Origin: Bacillota bacterium
GTDB taxonomy: Bacteria > Bacillota > SHA-98 > UBA4971
Length of the DNA stretch: 44,497 nucleotides
Reading direction: 5' to 3'
NCBI GenBank assembly: GCA_030024085.1
Contig: JASEJE010000005.1
Location: 72,735 to 117,231, forward strand
Numbering within the stretch: position 1 is the stretch's first letter; each line of letters starts with the position of its first letter. The notes beneath the pieces are model-generated. The model searched no databases, was not told the origin of the DNA, and saw only the letters and a program-made list of their open reading frames with translations. Below are positions 26,943 to 36,087 of this stretch, one piece after another. The translations under genes and the position numbers were made by a program.

Positions 26943-27572
26943 GTGAACCGCAAGGGCAGGCTCGTGGCCCTGTGCGCCGCCCTCACCCTGGCGTCGGCGG
27001 GGGCGACGTACGCGTATCTCAGCCTGAAAGCTGCCCAGAACATCGAGCGCGCGCGGGAAAGGCTCGAGGAAGCCCACCCCGAGCCGAACGGGTTATCCTT
27101 GCCTCCTGAGGGCCTCAATGCCGGGCTCGAGAGGATTGGCGCGCGTGCCGCCGCCAGGATATCCTCTTCCACGGAGATCGTCTATAGGGTCATGTACGAA
27201 TGCGGCCATGAGGAAGTCAACAAGATGGCCGCCCCTCCCGAGATGGTGGGCCTCACCCGCGAAGAGCTGGCACGTGAGGTCGATGACTGGACCATAACCG
27301 AATTCTCCCCCGACCGCGTCGTGATGTCCCAGAGGCGCGCAGGGATGTCCCCAGCGTGCCTTGCGACCATGCACATCGGCGAGAAGGACGGGTGGGTCAC
27401 GGTGTTCTACGGAGACCCCAAGCATCGGTGCCGGCCAAAGAGCGTGACGCGGATAAAGGTGACTGGCCTTCCGCCAAATGAGAGGGCCGACTTGCGAGCC
27501 GGCATACCCGTTTCGAGCGAAGAGGACTTACTCCGCATCCTCGAAACCCTGGCAAGCTGGGCTGACGGCTAA
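26943..27572 (+). CDS. bofC: BofC-like sporulation signalling protein
   Basis: 209 residues. An N-terminal signal anchor (LVALCAALTLASAGATYAYL) is followed by a BofC C-terminal domain: MYECGHEEVN, PPEMVGLTREELAREV, WTITEFSPDRVVMSQRRAG, CLATMHIGEKDGWVTVFYG. In Bacillus BofC is a secreted forespore factor that restrains the SpoIVB protease and so the sigma-K checkpoint. GTG 26943 has GGAGGGGTGA upstream. Its TAA stop is created at the border of repeat copy E (GGC-TAAGTATGG); the inferred pre-insertion stop was TAG. Confidence 0.85.
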   Translation: MNRKGRLVALCAALTLASAGATYAYLSLKAAQNIERARERLEEAHPEPNGLSLPPEGLNAGLERIGARAAARISSSTEIVYRVMYECGHEEVNKMAAPPEMVGLTREELAREVDDWTITEFSPDRVVMSQRRAGMSPACLATMHIGEKDGWVTVFYGDPKHRCRPKSVTRIKVTGLPPNERADLRAGIPVSSEEDLLRILETLASWADG

Positions 27573-27776
27573 GTATGGCGCCATAAGTTTGGGCCACTTC
27601 TCCTGACGGTGTTGGGGTTGCCGGTGCTTGCACTACGGGGCGCCTGGAATTTGGCTAGCCTTGAGCGCCAAATTCGAACGCATCTCACCGCACGCGCCGT
27701 CCCCGGAGGGCAACACCGGCAACCCTGGCGAGGACCTGCGCGCTGAAAAGTAGCGCGAAGCTGTGGCGATCTACTT
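27571..27776 (-). repeat. Palindromic MITE-like repeat, copy E
   Basis: Complete copy with clear TA on both sides: GACGGC-TA-AGTATGGCGCC and GGCGATCTACT-TA-GGCTG. Removing it restores CTAG, where TAG would be the bofC stop. Plus-strand order is AGTATGGCG end first. Confidence 0.92.
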
Positions 27777-27875
27777 AGGCTGTCGGGATCGGGGTGTGTC
27801 TACGCCGTGGCTCGCAAGATTGTAAAGATGCGGTCAGGCCCCCTCGGCGGTCCCGGAAATTTGCCCATCCCCCTA

Positions 27876-27905
27876 TTGACAATCCGGAATGGGGTTCTGT
27901 AATAT
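27876..27905 (+). promoter_or_regulatory. Sigma-A promoter of groES-groEL
   Basis: TTGACA (27876-27881), 18-base spacer, TAATAT (27900-27905), immediately before the CIRCE operator. Confidence 0.88.
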
Positions 27906-27917
27906 GGTATCGGATTG

Positions 27918-27944
27918 TTAGCACTCCCCCTCGGTGAGTGCTAA
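27918..27944 (+). promoter_or_regulatory. CIRCE operator (HrcA binding site)
   Basis: TTAGCACTC-N9-GAGTGCTAA, a perfect match to the CIRCE consensus. HrcA represses groES-groEL in the absence of heat shock. hrcA is not in this window. Confidence 0.97.
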
Positions 27945-27970
27945 ATTTCAGCCCAGAGGAGGTATGACGA

Positions 27971-28252
27971 GTGGTAAAGCCATTGGAAGACAGAGTGGTG
28001 GTCAAACCGAACACCGAGGAAGAGCGCACGAAGGGCGGCATCGTCCTGCCCGACACCGCAAAGGAGCGCCCACAGGAAGGTGAGGTGATCGCCGTCGGGC
28101 CCGGGAAGCTTCTCGAGAACGGCCAGAGAGCGCCGATGGACGTGAAACCCGGGGACAAGGTGATCTTCGCCAAGTACGGCGGCACCGAAGTGAAGATCGA
28201 CGGCGAGGAGTACATCATCCTCCGCCAGAGTGACATCCTGGCCATCAAGTAG
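27971..28252 (+). CDS. groES: Co-chaperonin GroES
   Basis: 93 residues, normal length: [15 protein letters not shown], mobile loop [20 protein letters not shown], and [23 protein letters not shown] 27971 with AGAGGAGG about 8-10 bases upstream. First gene of the HrcA-regulated operon, 42 bases before groEL. Confidence 0.98.
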   Translation: MVKPLEDRVVVKPNTEEERTKGGIVLPDTAKERPQEGEVIAVGPGKLLENGQRAPMDVKPGDKVIFAKYGGTEVKIDGEEYIILRQSDILAIK

Positions 28253-28273
28253 CACGCCGCATTCTCACCGTAA

Positions 28274-29917
<1,644 letters not shown>

Positions 29918-29956
29918 GCGGCTGGGGACGGCACACGGAAATGCGCTGCGAGAAAA

Positions 29957-29982
29957 CGGCCCCGGGCAAGGCTCCGGGGCCG
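29957..29982 (+). terminator. Terminator hairpin after groEL
   Basis: CGGCCCCGG and CCGGGGCCG form a perfect 9-bp stem with an 8-base loop 40 bases after the groEL stop. Only a weak CCTCTAT follows. Confidence 0.6.
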
Positions 29983-29999
29983 CCTCTATGCCATAATCC

Positions 30000-30032
30000 A
30001 GGTACGGCGCCGCAAGTCTGCGCCACTTCTCT
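30000..30032 (-). repeat. Solo end of the MITE-like repeat (copy F)
   Basis: About 33 bases, GGTACGGCGCCGCAAGTCTG then CGCCACTTCTCT, match the AGTATGGCGCCATAAGTTTG-CGCCACTTCTCC terminus of the family. The rest of the element is absent. Confidence 0.65.
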
Positions 30033-30103
30033 GAAGCCAGGTGACCTGCGTGCAAGGCAGAGGCGAGCGCTCCCCGGTGCCCGAAGAGCAGGGCAGGCAC
30101 GCG

Positions 30104-30739
30104 TCAGGAGTCCCGTCCGGCCCGCATCACCCTCACGGTCTCCACTACGCCGTCTGTGACAGTCACCACTTCGATCACGGCATCGGCCATGCGGAACGTT
30201 CGCTGCGGGACTATGTCAACCCCTTGCTCCTCTGCCAGGCGCGTCACCATCCCTCCCAGGGTCCTCGCCATCCCTGTAGGCATGTGCACGTCCGCGATCT
30301 GGTTCGCGACGCCGACCGGCGTCGCGGCGCTGAGGACGTGTTCGCCTGCCTCCATCCGCGCGACGAAGAGGAACTTCCTGACCGCAAAGAGGCCGCCTAT
30401 AGCGGCGACGCCCACCAGGAACTCAACGATTGTCGTCTGGGGACCCAGCATTTTCCGCGCGGCCACGTACATGAGGACCTCGATCACGCTGCCGGGCGTG
30501 TGCCTGATGAGCATGACGCCGAGCTCGAGCCCGACCACCAGCAGAAGCACGTGGCTTATGAGGGCCTGAAACGTGCCGTACGGGTCCTGGAGCGGCGCCC
30601 CGGGTGGCTGAAAAGTTAGCGCCCCGATATACCTTACCAGTTGCACACTGCCTGCGACGACGCTCAGCAGCACGAACAACGCAAGGAGCGTCTCCCAGAT
30701 GATGATTCCGCGTTCGATGTAGCTTCGAGTGAGGACCAT
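30104..30739 (-). CDS. Membrane protein with PsiE-like N-terminus
   Basis: About 211 residues. Four membrane spans in the first 130 residues (IIIWETLLALFVLLSVVAG, FQALISHVLLLVVGLELGVM, TIVEFLVGVAAIGGLFAVR and one between) resemble the phosphate-starvation-inducible PsiE family. The C-terminal 90 residues form a soluble domain (PVGVANQIADVHMPTGMART through ADAVIEVVTVTDGVVETVRV) that I do not recognise. Start uncertain: ATG 30739 has AAAGAAG upstream, while ATG 30757 has no ribosome site. Function unknown. Confidence 0.6.
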   Translation of the reverse strand: MVLTRSYIERGIIIWETLLALFVLLSVVAGSVQLVRYIGALTFQPPGAPLQDPYGTFQALISHVLLLVVGLELGVMLIRHTPGSVIEVLMYVAARKMLGPQTTIVEFLVGVAAIGGLFAVRKFLFVARMEAGEHVLSAATPVGVANQIADVHMPTGMARTLGGMVTRLAEEQGVDIVPQRTFRMADAVIEVVTVTDGVVETVRVMRAGRDS

Positions 30740-30899
30740 GTCACGGCTTCTTTGCATCTGCGCCGAAAACCCCCCGTGTGCTCAGCCATCGGCGTGTATG
30801 AATTCTCCGCCGCCGTGCAGATTCCTTCCGGGAGGTGCAGGATCGTGCCCCGTGGGCCCTTCGGTCGAGCCTGTGCAACATCAACAGTCTCGGGACGCG

Positions 30900-31661
30900 C
30901 TACTGGCCGGGCGACGCCTGCGGCTGGAGGAGGTTCCGGAGTTCCGTGCCCTGGAGCTGAATGTAGGTTTCCGGCACGTCGCCCATGATGAGGACCTCAG
31001 TGATAGGCACCTGGACGGTCACGTCCACGGTGGAGATCACGAGCGGCACGACCAGCTTGATGTGGGCCGCGACGTCGAGGTATATCTTGTGCCTGATCTG
31101 GTTTATGCCTGCCTGCTCGAAATCGCTGAGTATCTTCGTGGCGACCGTGCCTATCGGCACCACCGAGATACGTATGCGCGGGCCCACATTGGCAAGGATC
31201 TGGCTTCCGAGCACCTGGCCGAGGGGTATCCTCACCTGTGTCTCGGTGATCTTCTTGAGGTGCTCCTGGACGCGGATGGTCACCTTGGAGGTGAGCCGGT
31301 CGATCTCTGCGGTATTGGGTTGCACGAGGACGACGCGGCCGGTGCTGTCCGGCCTGAGGGCATAGAGGTCCTCCCAACGAATATCCTCCGCGATCTCCGT
31401 GGCGACGGCCTGGGTCACGGCCTCAGTGGCGAGGACCCGCGCCTGGGCCGTAGCGATCTGGTGCAGCGTCGGCCGCACGCGCCAGTCCACGACGGCAAAA
31501 AGGAGTCCGCCGATGATCGTCAGGGCCGCCACCAGCCTGAACAGCCGCAACCACCATGGTGGGCGGCGAGAAGGCCTGGGCCACCTTCGCGCGGATCCAC
31601 GCCGGGCCCCGAAGGCGAAACCCCCAGAGTCGCGGACTGAAGCAGGAAGCCCTCCCCTCAT
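30900..31661 (-). CDS. yunB: Sporulation protein YunB
   Basis: 253 residues from ATG 31661, almost equal to Bacillus YunB; the open frame extends to 31820 with a basic low-complexity extension and neither start has a clear ribosome site. One membrane span (LFRLVAALTIIGGLLFAVVD) follows a basic N-terminus. Family blocks: YALRPDSTGRVVLVQPNTAE, IPLGQVLGSQILANVGPRI, AGINQIRHKIYLDVAAHI, and VPITEVLIMGDVPETYI. In Bacillus yunB is a mother-cell sporulation gene. It lies downstream of tyrS. Confidence 0.88.
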   Translation of the reverse strand: MRGGLPASVRDSGGFAFGARRGSARRWPRPSRRPPWWLRLFRLVAALTIIGGLLFAVVDWRVRPTLHQIATAQARVLATEAVTQAVATEIAEDIRWEDLYALRPDSTGRVVLVQPNTAEIDRLTSKVTIRVQEHLKKITETQVRIPLGQVLGSQILANVGPRIRISVVPIGTVATKILSDFEQAGINQIRHKIYLDVAAHIKLVVPLVISTVDVTVQVPITEVLIMGDVPETYIQLQGTELRNLLQPQASPGQ

Positions 31662-31926
31662 GCGCCCGCCGCGCACAGGTGCGGCGGGCCTGGACGGACG
31701 CATCACCCTCGGCCCCCGGCGCATGGGCCACCTGGGACCGAAGGCCCTCGAAAGGGCCCGGCCAAGCTCCACGCACCACGCGTGCCGTGGAAGGCCGCTC
31801 GCCCAGCGACGGCGCGCCATCTGCCCGCGTCCCCCCTCTGCCCTCCTGCGTAGATCGGGCTATCGCACGGAGTCCGCGGTAGATCATATTCGCAACGCCT
31901 CTGGAAAAGGCCTCAGGGAACGGCCG
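31662..31926. other. Region between yunB and the tyrS terminator
   Basis: About 265 GC-rich bases, partly the possible N-terminal extension of yunB. No promoter is recognised. Confidence 0.3.
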
Positions 31927-31953
31927 CAAAACCCCGGCCGGATTACCGGCCGT
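31927..31953 (-). terminator. Intrinsic terminator of tyrS
   Basis: Minus strand CGGCCGG-TAAT-CCGGCCG, extended by further G-C pairing, followed by GGGGTTTTG. 82 bases beyond the tyrS stop. Confidence 0.7.
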
Positions 31954-32034
31954 AGACGCCGGATGCCAAGCTCTCGGTTCAGCCTGGTCCCAGTCCAGGG
32001 GCCGGGGCCAGGGCCGGAGCGGCGTGGACGCCAA

Positions 32035-33255
32035 TCAGTCCACGCGTACCCTTGCGAACCTGCGCTTGCCCACCCGGATCACCATCCCCGGCCGCACCGC
32101 GACGTACGCCTGCGGGTCTGTCACGCGCTTGTCGTCGACCCTCACCGCGCCCTGGTCGATGAGGCGGCGCGCCTCACTGGTGCTGTCGGCGAGCCCCGCG
32201 GCCACGATCAGCCTCGGACACCACATCCTGCCGTCCTCGAGATCTGCACCGGAGATGGGCGCCTCGGGCACGTCCTCCGGGAGGTTGCCCTCGCGAAACA
32301 CGGCATCGAACTCCTCCTCGGCGGCCATGGCCGCCCGCGGTCCGTGGTAGAGCGCCACGATCTCGCGGGCGAGGCGCCTCTTGGCGTCCCTCGGGTGCAG
32401 GCGGCCGGAGGCAAGCCCCACGCGGACCGCCTCGATCTCGTCGTCTGGAAGCGTCGTGGCAAGCTCGTAGAAGGTCATCATGACGTCGTCGGATATCGAC
32501 ATGGTCTTGCCGTACATCTCCGAGGGTGGCTCGGCGACGCCGATGTAGTTGCCCACACTCTTGCTCATCTTCTTGGCGCCGTCAGTGCCGACGAGGATGG
32601 GCATGAGCATGGCCACCTGCGGCTGCTGGTCGTACTCCCGCTGAAGCATCCTCCCGAAGAGGATGTTGAACTTCTGGTCCGTCCCGCCGAGCTCGACGTC
32701 GGCCCGCAGCGCGACGGAGTCATACGCCTGCATGAACGGGTAGAAGAACTCATGGATGTATATGGGCCGCTCCTCGCGAAATCTCTCCGAGAACTCCTCC
32801 CGCTCGAGCATCCTCGCCACGGTGTACTTGGACGCAAGCTTGATGACGTCCTCGAACATGAGCTTGGAAAGCCACTCGCCGTTGAAAGCGATCCGGGTCT
32901 TCGCCGGATCCAGGATCTTGTGCGCCTGCTCCTGGTAGGTGCGGGCGTTCTCCACGACCTCGTCCTGCGAGAGCTGCCGCCTCGCCTCCGACTTGCCCGT
33001 GGGGTCGCCGATGCGCCCCGTGAAGTCGCCCACCACCAGGATGACCTCGTGACCCAGGTCCTGGAACTCCCGTAGCTTCCGGAGGACCACCGCATGCCCG
33101 AGGTGGATGTCGGGCGCCGATGGGTCCAGCCCCAGCTTTACGCGGAGGGGCCGGGACGCGCGCTGCGCCCGCTCCAGCTTCTCGCGCAGGTCCTCCTCGG
33201 ACACGATCTCTGCAGTCTTCTTCTTGAGAACGTTCATCTGCTCTTCAACGGTCAC
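32035..33255 (-). CDS. tyrS: Tyrosyl-tRNA synthetase
   Basis: Class I synthetase, about 406 residues. HIGH motif as HLGH in DPSAPDIHLGHAVVLRKL, KMSKS in DGAKKMSKSVGNYIG, and a C-terminal S4 RNA-binding domain (EARRLIDQGAVRVDDKRV). This is the TyrZ-like type, seen from VGDFTGRIGDPTGKSEAR. GTG 33255 is 8 bases after GGAGG; TTG 33261 would be too close. No T-box is seen upstream in the gap shared with the penicillin-binding protein gene. Confidence 0.95.
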   Translation of the reverse strand: MTVEEQMNVLKKKTAEIVSEEDLREKLERAQRASRPLRVKLGLDPSAPDIHLGHAVVLRKLREFQDLGHEVILVVGDFTGRIGDPTGKSEARRQLSQDEVVENARTYQEQAHKILDPAKTRIAFNGEWLSKLMFEDVIKLASKYTVARMLEREEFSERFREERPIYIHEFFYPFMQAYDSVALRADVELGGTDQKFNILFGRMLQREYDQQPQVAMLMPILVGTDGAKKMSKSVGNYIGVAEPPSEMYGKTMSISDDVMMTFYELATTLPDDEIEAVRVGLASGRLHPRDAKRRLAREIVALYHGPRAAMAAEEEFDAVFREGNLPEDVPEAPISGADLEDGRMWCPRLIVAAGLADSTSEARRLIDQGAVRVDDKRVTDPQAYVAVRPGMVIRVGKRRFARVRVD

Positions 33256-33412
33256 AGCCAAAACCTCCCAGCCAGCATTACGTTCAGTTTAGCACAGCCC
33301 GTTCTCCGGCGTCAATTGCCGCCGGAGGAGTCCCGCCGGAGGTGTTGTCGTCGGAGGAGTCCGCCGGAGGAGCGCATCGCCGGGGGATGGGTGGGCCGGT
33401 CAGGGGCTGAGG
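33256..33412. other. Divergent gap between tyrS and the PBP gene, left part
   Basis: Contains repeated GCCGGAGGAGTC-type units (33312-33375, CGCCGGAGGAGTCC and variants three or four times). No clear tyrS promoter. Confidence 0.4.
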
Positions 33413-33443
33413 TTGACGCGCACGACACCGGTTGTGGTATAAT
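33413..33443 (+). promoter_or_regulatory. Promoter of the PBP gene
   Basis: Extended -10 element TGGTATAAT with TATAAT at 33438-33443. A TTGACG at 33413-33418 gives a long 19-base spacer. A similar TGTGGTATAAT precedes mutS2. Confidence 0.65.
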
Positions 33444-33603
33444 TGGGCCGGGCAAGGCGCAAAGGGCCTGGTTACACCAGCGGAGCGCACCGATCCGCGA
33501 GGCCCGCGCCTCGAAGCCCGTCCCGCGGCGACATCCCGCCGGAAGGGCGGCGGGGATGGCCGCTGAGTATCGCATAAACGTCGCATGCACAGAGAGGGGC
33601 GCA

Positions 33604-35859
33604 ATGATGTCCAGGGGCATGGGGCGCATCACATCCATCCTTGTAGTCGGCTTCATCCTGGTAGTATGCGTGGCCTCCGGTGTCTTCGTGGGCGTCGTCA
33701 TGGGCGCCCTTCGGAACATGCCTGCCCTCCAGGACCTCGAATACAGGCCCAGCGAGGCTACGAGGATCTACGACATCAATAACAAGCTCGTCGCGCGGCT
33801 ATACATAGAGAACCGGGTGTGGGTCCCGCTGCGCGACATCCCGGAATCCCTGCAAAACGGCGTCATCGCCATCGAAGACCACAACTTCCGCCGCCACCAT
33901 GGCGTGAACTTCACCGCGATGTTGCGGGCGCTGCTCGTGGACCTCAGGGAAGGCAGGATCGTGCAGGGCGGGAGCACCATCACCCAGCAGCTCGCCAAGA
34001 ACGCTTTCCTGACGCACGAACGCACGTTCACCCGGAAGATCCAGGAGTTCATCTACGCAGTCCAGCTCGAGCGCGCATACACCAAGGATCAGATCCTCGA
34101 ACTCTACCTCAACGAGGTCTACTTCTACCCAGGGCAGGCCGTATACGGCGTGGAGGCCGCATCCCAGGGGTACTTCGGCAAGCACGTGCGCGACCTGAAC
34201 CTGGCGGAATCGGCGCTCCTTGCGGGGCTCATACGCAACTCCCAGCTTTACTCGCCCACCAAGAACCCCGAGGCCGCGCGTGCGAGGCGGGCGACGGTGC
34301 TCGCACGGATGGAGGAACTCGGCTATATCTCGCATGAGGAGGCCCAGGCGGCGGCAAAGGCGCCCCTGGGAGTCATCGAGAAGAGGTCCTCGAAGGAGGT
34401 CGCTCCGTATTTCGTGGACTACGTCCGCTCCCAGCTCCTCGAGAGATATGGGCAGGAGACGGTGTACAAGGGCGGGCTGAAGGTCTACACCACCCTCGAC
34501 CTCCGGCTCCAGGAACTTGCCGAGAAAGCGCTCATCTCCAACCTCCCCCAGGGCAAGCCCGACGCCAAGGGCCTCATGCAGCCGCAGGGCGCCGTGGTGG
34601 TGCTGGACGCGCACGACGGGTACATAAGGGCGATGGTCGGCGGGCGCGGCAATGACGAGTTCAACAGGGCGGTCCAGTCATATAGGCAGCCCGGGTCTGC
34701 CTTCAAGCCGTTCGTCTATACCGCGGCCATACAGGCCGGCTACACACCATCCACCCTCCTCGACGACTCGCCGGTCGAGTACACCATTCCGGGCCAGAAA
34801 GAACCGTGGGCACCGGTGAACAACGACAACAAGTTCCGGGGACCGGTGTCGCTCCGACAGGCCCTGGAGAACTCCATCAACGTGGCTTCGGTGAAGCTGC
34901 TCGACCAGATAGGCATCGCGAACGCCATAAAGACCGCCAAGGCAATGGGGATAACGAGCCTGGTGGAGTCGGGCCGACGCAACGACGTGACCCTCTCGCT
35001 CGTGCTGGGCGGTCTTACGAAAGGTGTCACGCCCCTCGAGATGGCCGCGGCGTACGCCGTATTCCCGAACCAGGGGATAAGAGCGGAGCCTATCGCCATC
35101 CTGCGGGTCGAGGATCCAGACGGCAACATGCTCGAGCGCAACGTGCCCGAGAAGAAAGTGGTGCTCGACGAGCAGACCGCCTACATCATGACCGACATGC
35201 TGCGCGGCGTCGTCACCCGCGGAACCGGCAAGTCGGCGAACATCGGACGCCCCGCGGCGGGCAAGACCGGCACCACGTCAGACTACACGAACGCATGGTT
35301 CGTCGGGTTCGTGCCGGATCTCGTGGCCTGCGTGTGGATCGGCAACGACGAACAGCAGAAACCCATGGTGTACGGGGGCGTTCGAATCGGATCTGCGCGG
35401 GCGGCCATGATATGGGGCGCATTCATGAAGGAAGCCCTGCGCAACACGCAGCCCGCAGAATTCCCGGTGCCAAGCGGCGTGGTGTTCACGAAGATCTGCC
35501 CGGAGTCGGGCATGCTCGCGACGGCTTCGTGCCCAAAGGTCGCCACTGAGGTCTTCATCCCCGGCACCGAACCCAAGGACTTCTGCACGCTGCATAGTGG
35601 GATAGTGGAGGCGTCGGTCTGCACCGACTCGGGGTGCCTCGCGACTGACGCGTGCCCGCCGGACAGGGTCGAGGTCCGAAGGTACCTCGCTTCCAGCGGC
35701 CTCCGGGTGCTCGGCGACGGCACCATCGTTGCGGGGGAGTCGATGCCCAGGACCTACTGCCCGCTTCACGGATGGCACAGCGAGTCGCCTTCGGACGTCC
35801 CCGCCCAGCAGGATACGCAGGATACGCCGCCGAAGCCTTACGATTCGAACCCGAACTAA
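33604..35859 (+). CDS. Class A penicillin-binding protein (PBP1A-like)
   Basis: Bifunctional peptidoglycan glycosyltransferase/transpeptidase, about 751 residues. One N-terminal membrane anchor (ITSILVVGFILVVCVASGVF). The GT51 domain has EDHNFRRHHGVNF, GGSTITQQLAKNAF and LYLNEVYFYPGQAVYGVEAA. The transpeptidase has SxxK in PGSAFKPF, SxN in NSINVAS and KTGTT. After about residue 625 a cysteine-rich tail follows: ICPESGMLATASCP, DFCTLHSG, CTDSGCLATDACP and TYCPLHGWH. ATG 33604 with GAGGGG close upstream, or 33607. Its TAA stop is formed at the border of repeat copy G; the inferred original stop is TAG. Confidence 0.94.
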   Translation: MMSRGMGRITSILVVGFILVVCVASGVFVGVVMGALRNMPALQDLEYRPSEATRIYDINNKLVARLYIENRVWVPLRDIPESLQNGVIAIEDHNFRRHHGVNFTAMLRALLVDLREGRIVQGGSTITQQLAKNAFLTHERTFTRKIQEFIYAVQLERAYTKDQILELYLNEVYFYPGQAVYGVEAASQGYFGKHVRDLNLAESALLAGLIRNSQLYSPTKNPEAARARRATVLARMEELGYISHEEAQAAAKAPLGVIEKRSSKEVAPYFVDYVRSQLLERYGQETVYKGGLKVYTTLDLRLQELAEKALISNLPQGKPDAKGLMQPQGAVVVLDAHDGYIRAMVGGRGNDEFNRAVQSYRQPGSAFKPFVYTAAIQAGYTPSTLLDDSPVEYTIPGQKEPWAPVNNDNKFRGPVSLRQALENSINVASVKLLDQIGIANAIKTAKAMGITSLVESGRRNDVTLSLVLGGLTKGVTPLEMAAAYAVFPNQGIRAEPIAILRVEDPDGNMLERNVPEKKVVLDEQTAYIMTDMLRGVVTRGTGKSANIGRPAAGKTGTTSDYTNAWFVGFVPDLVACVWIGNDEQQKPMVYGGVRIGSARAAMIWGAFMKEALRNTQPAEFPVPSGVVFTKICPESGMLATASCPKVATEVFIPGTEPKDFCTLHSGIVEASVCTDSGCLATDACPPDRVEVRRYLASSGLRVLGDGTIVAGESMPRTYCPLHGWHSESPSDVPAQQDTQDTPPKPYDSNPN

Positions 35860-36064
35860 GTAGACCGCCACAAATCCGCGCTACTTTTCAGCGCGCAAGT
35901 CCTGTCGAGGGTTGCCGGTACTGCCCTCCGGGGACGGCGCGTGCGGTGAGATGCGTTCGAATTTGGCGCTCAAGGCTAGCCAAATTCCAGGGGCCCCGCC
36001 CTGGCAAGCACCGGCAACCCCAACGCCGTCAGAGGAAGTGGCGCAGACTTATGGCGTCATACGT
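35858..36064 (+). repeat. Palindromic MITE-like repeat, copy G
   Basis: Complete copy with TA on both sides: CCGAAC-TA-AGTAGACCGCC and GGCGTCATACG-TA-GACCG. Removing it restores CTAG, TAG being the stop of the PBP gene. Close in sequence to copy D in the left arm (identical over long stretches), suggesting recent spread. Confidence 0.92.
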
Positions 36065-36087
36065 AGACCGCCGGCGCGCCGGGCGTG

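Noticed and set aside
33094-33603. Extension of the PBP frame upstream to 33094
   Set aside because: It would overlap tyrS and cross the TATAAT promoter; the membrane anchor begins only after ATG 33604.
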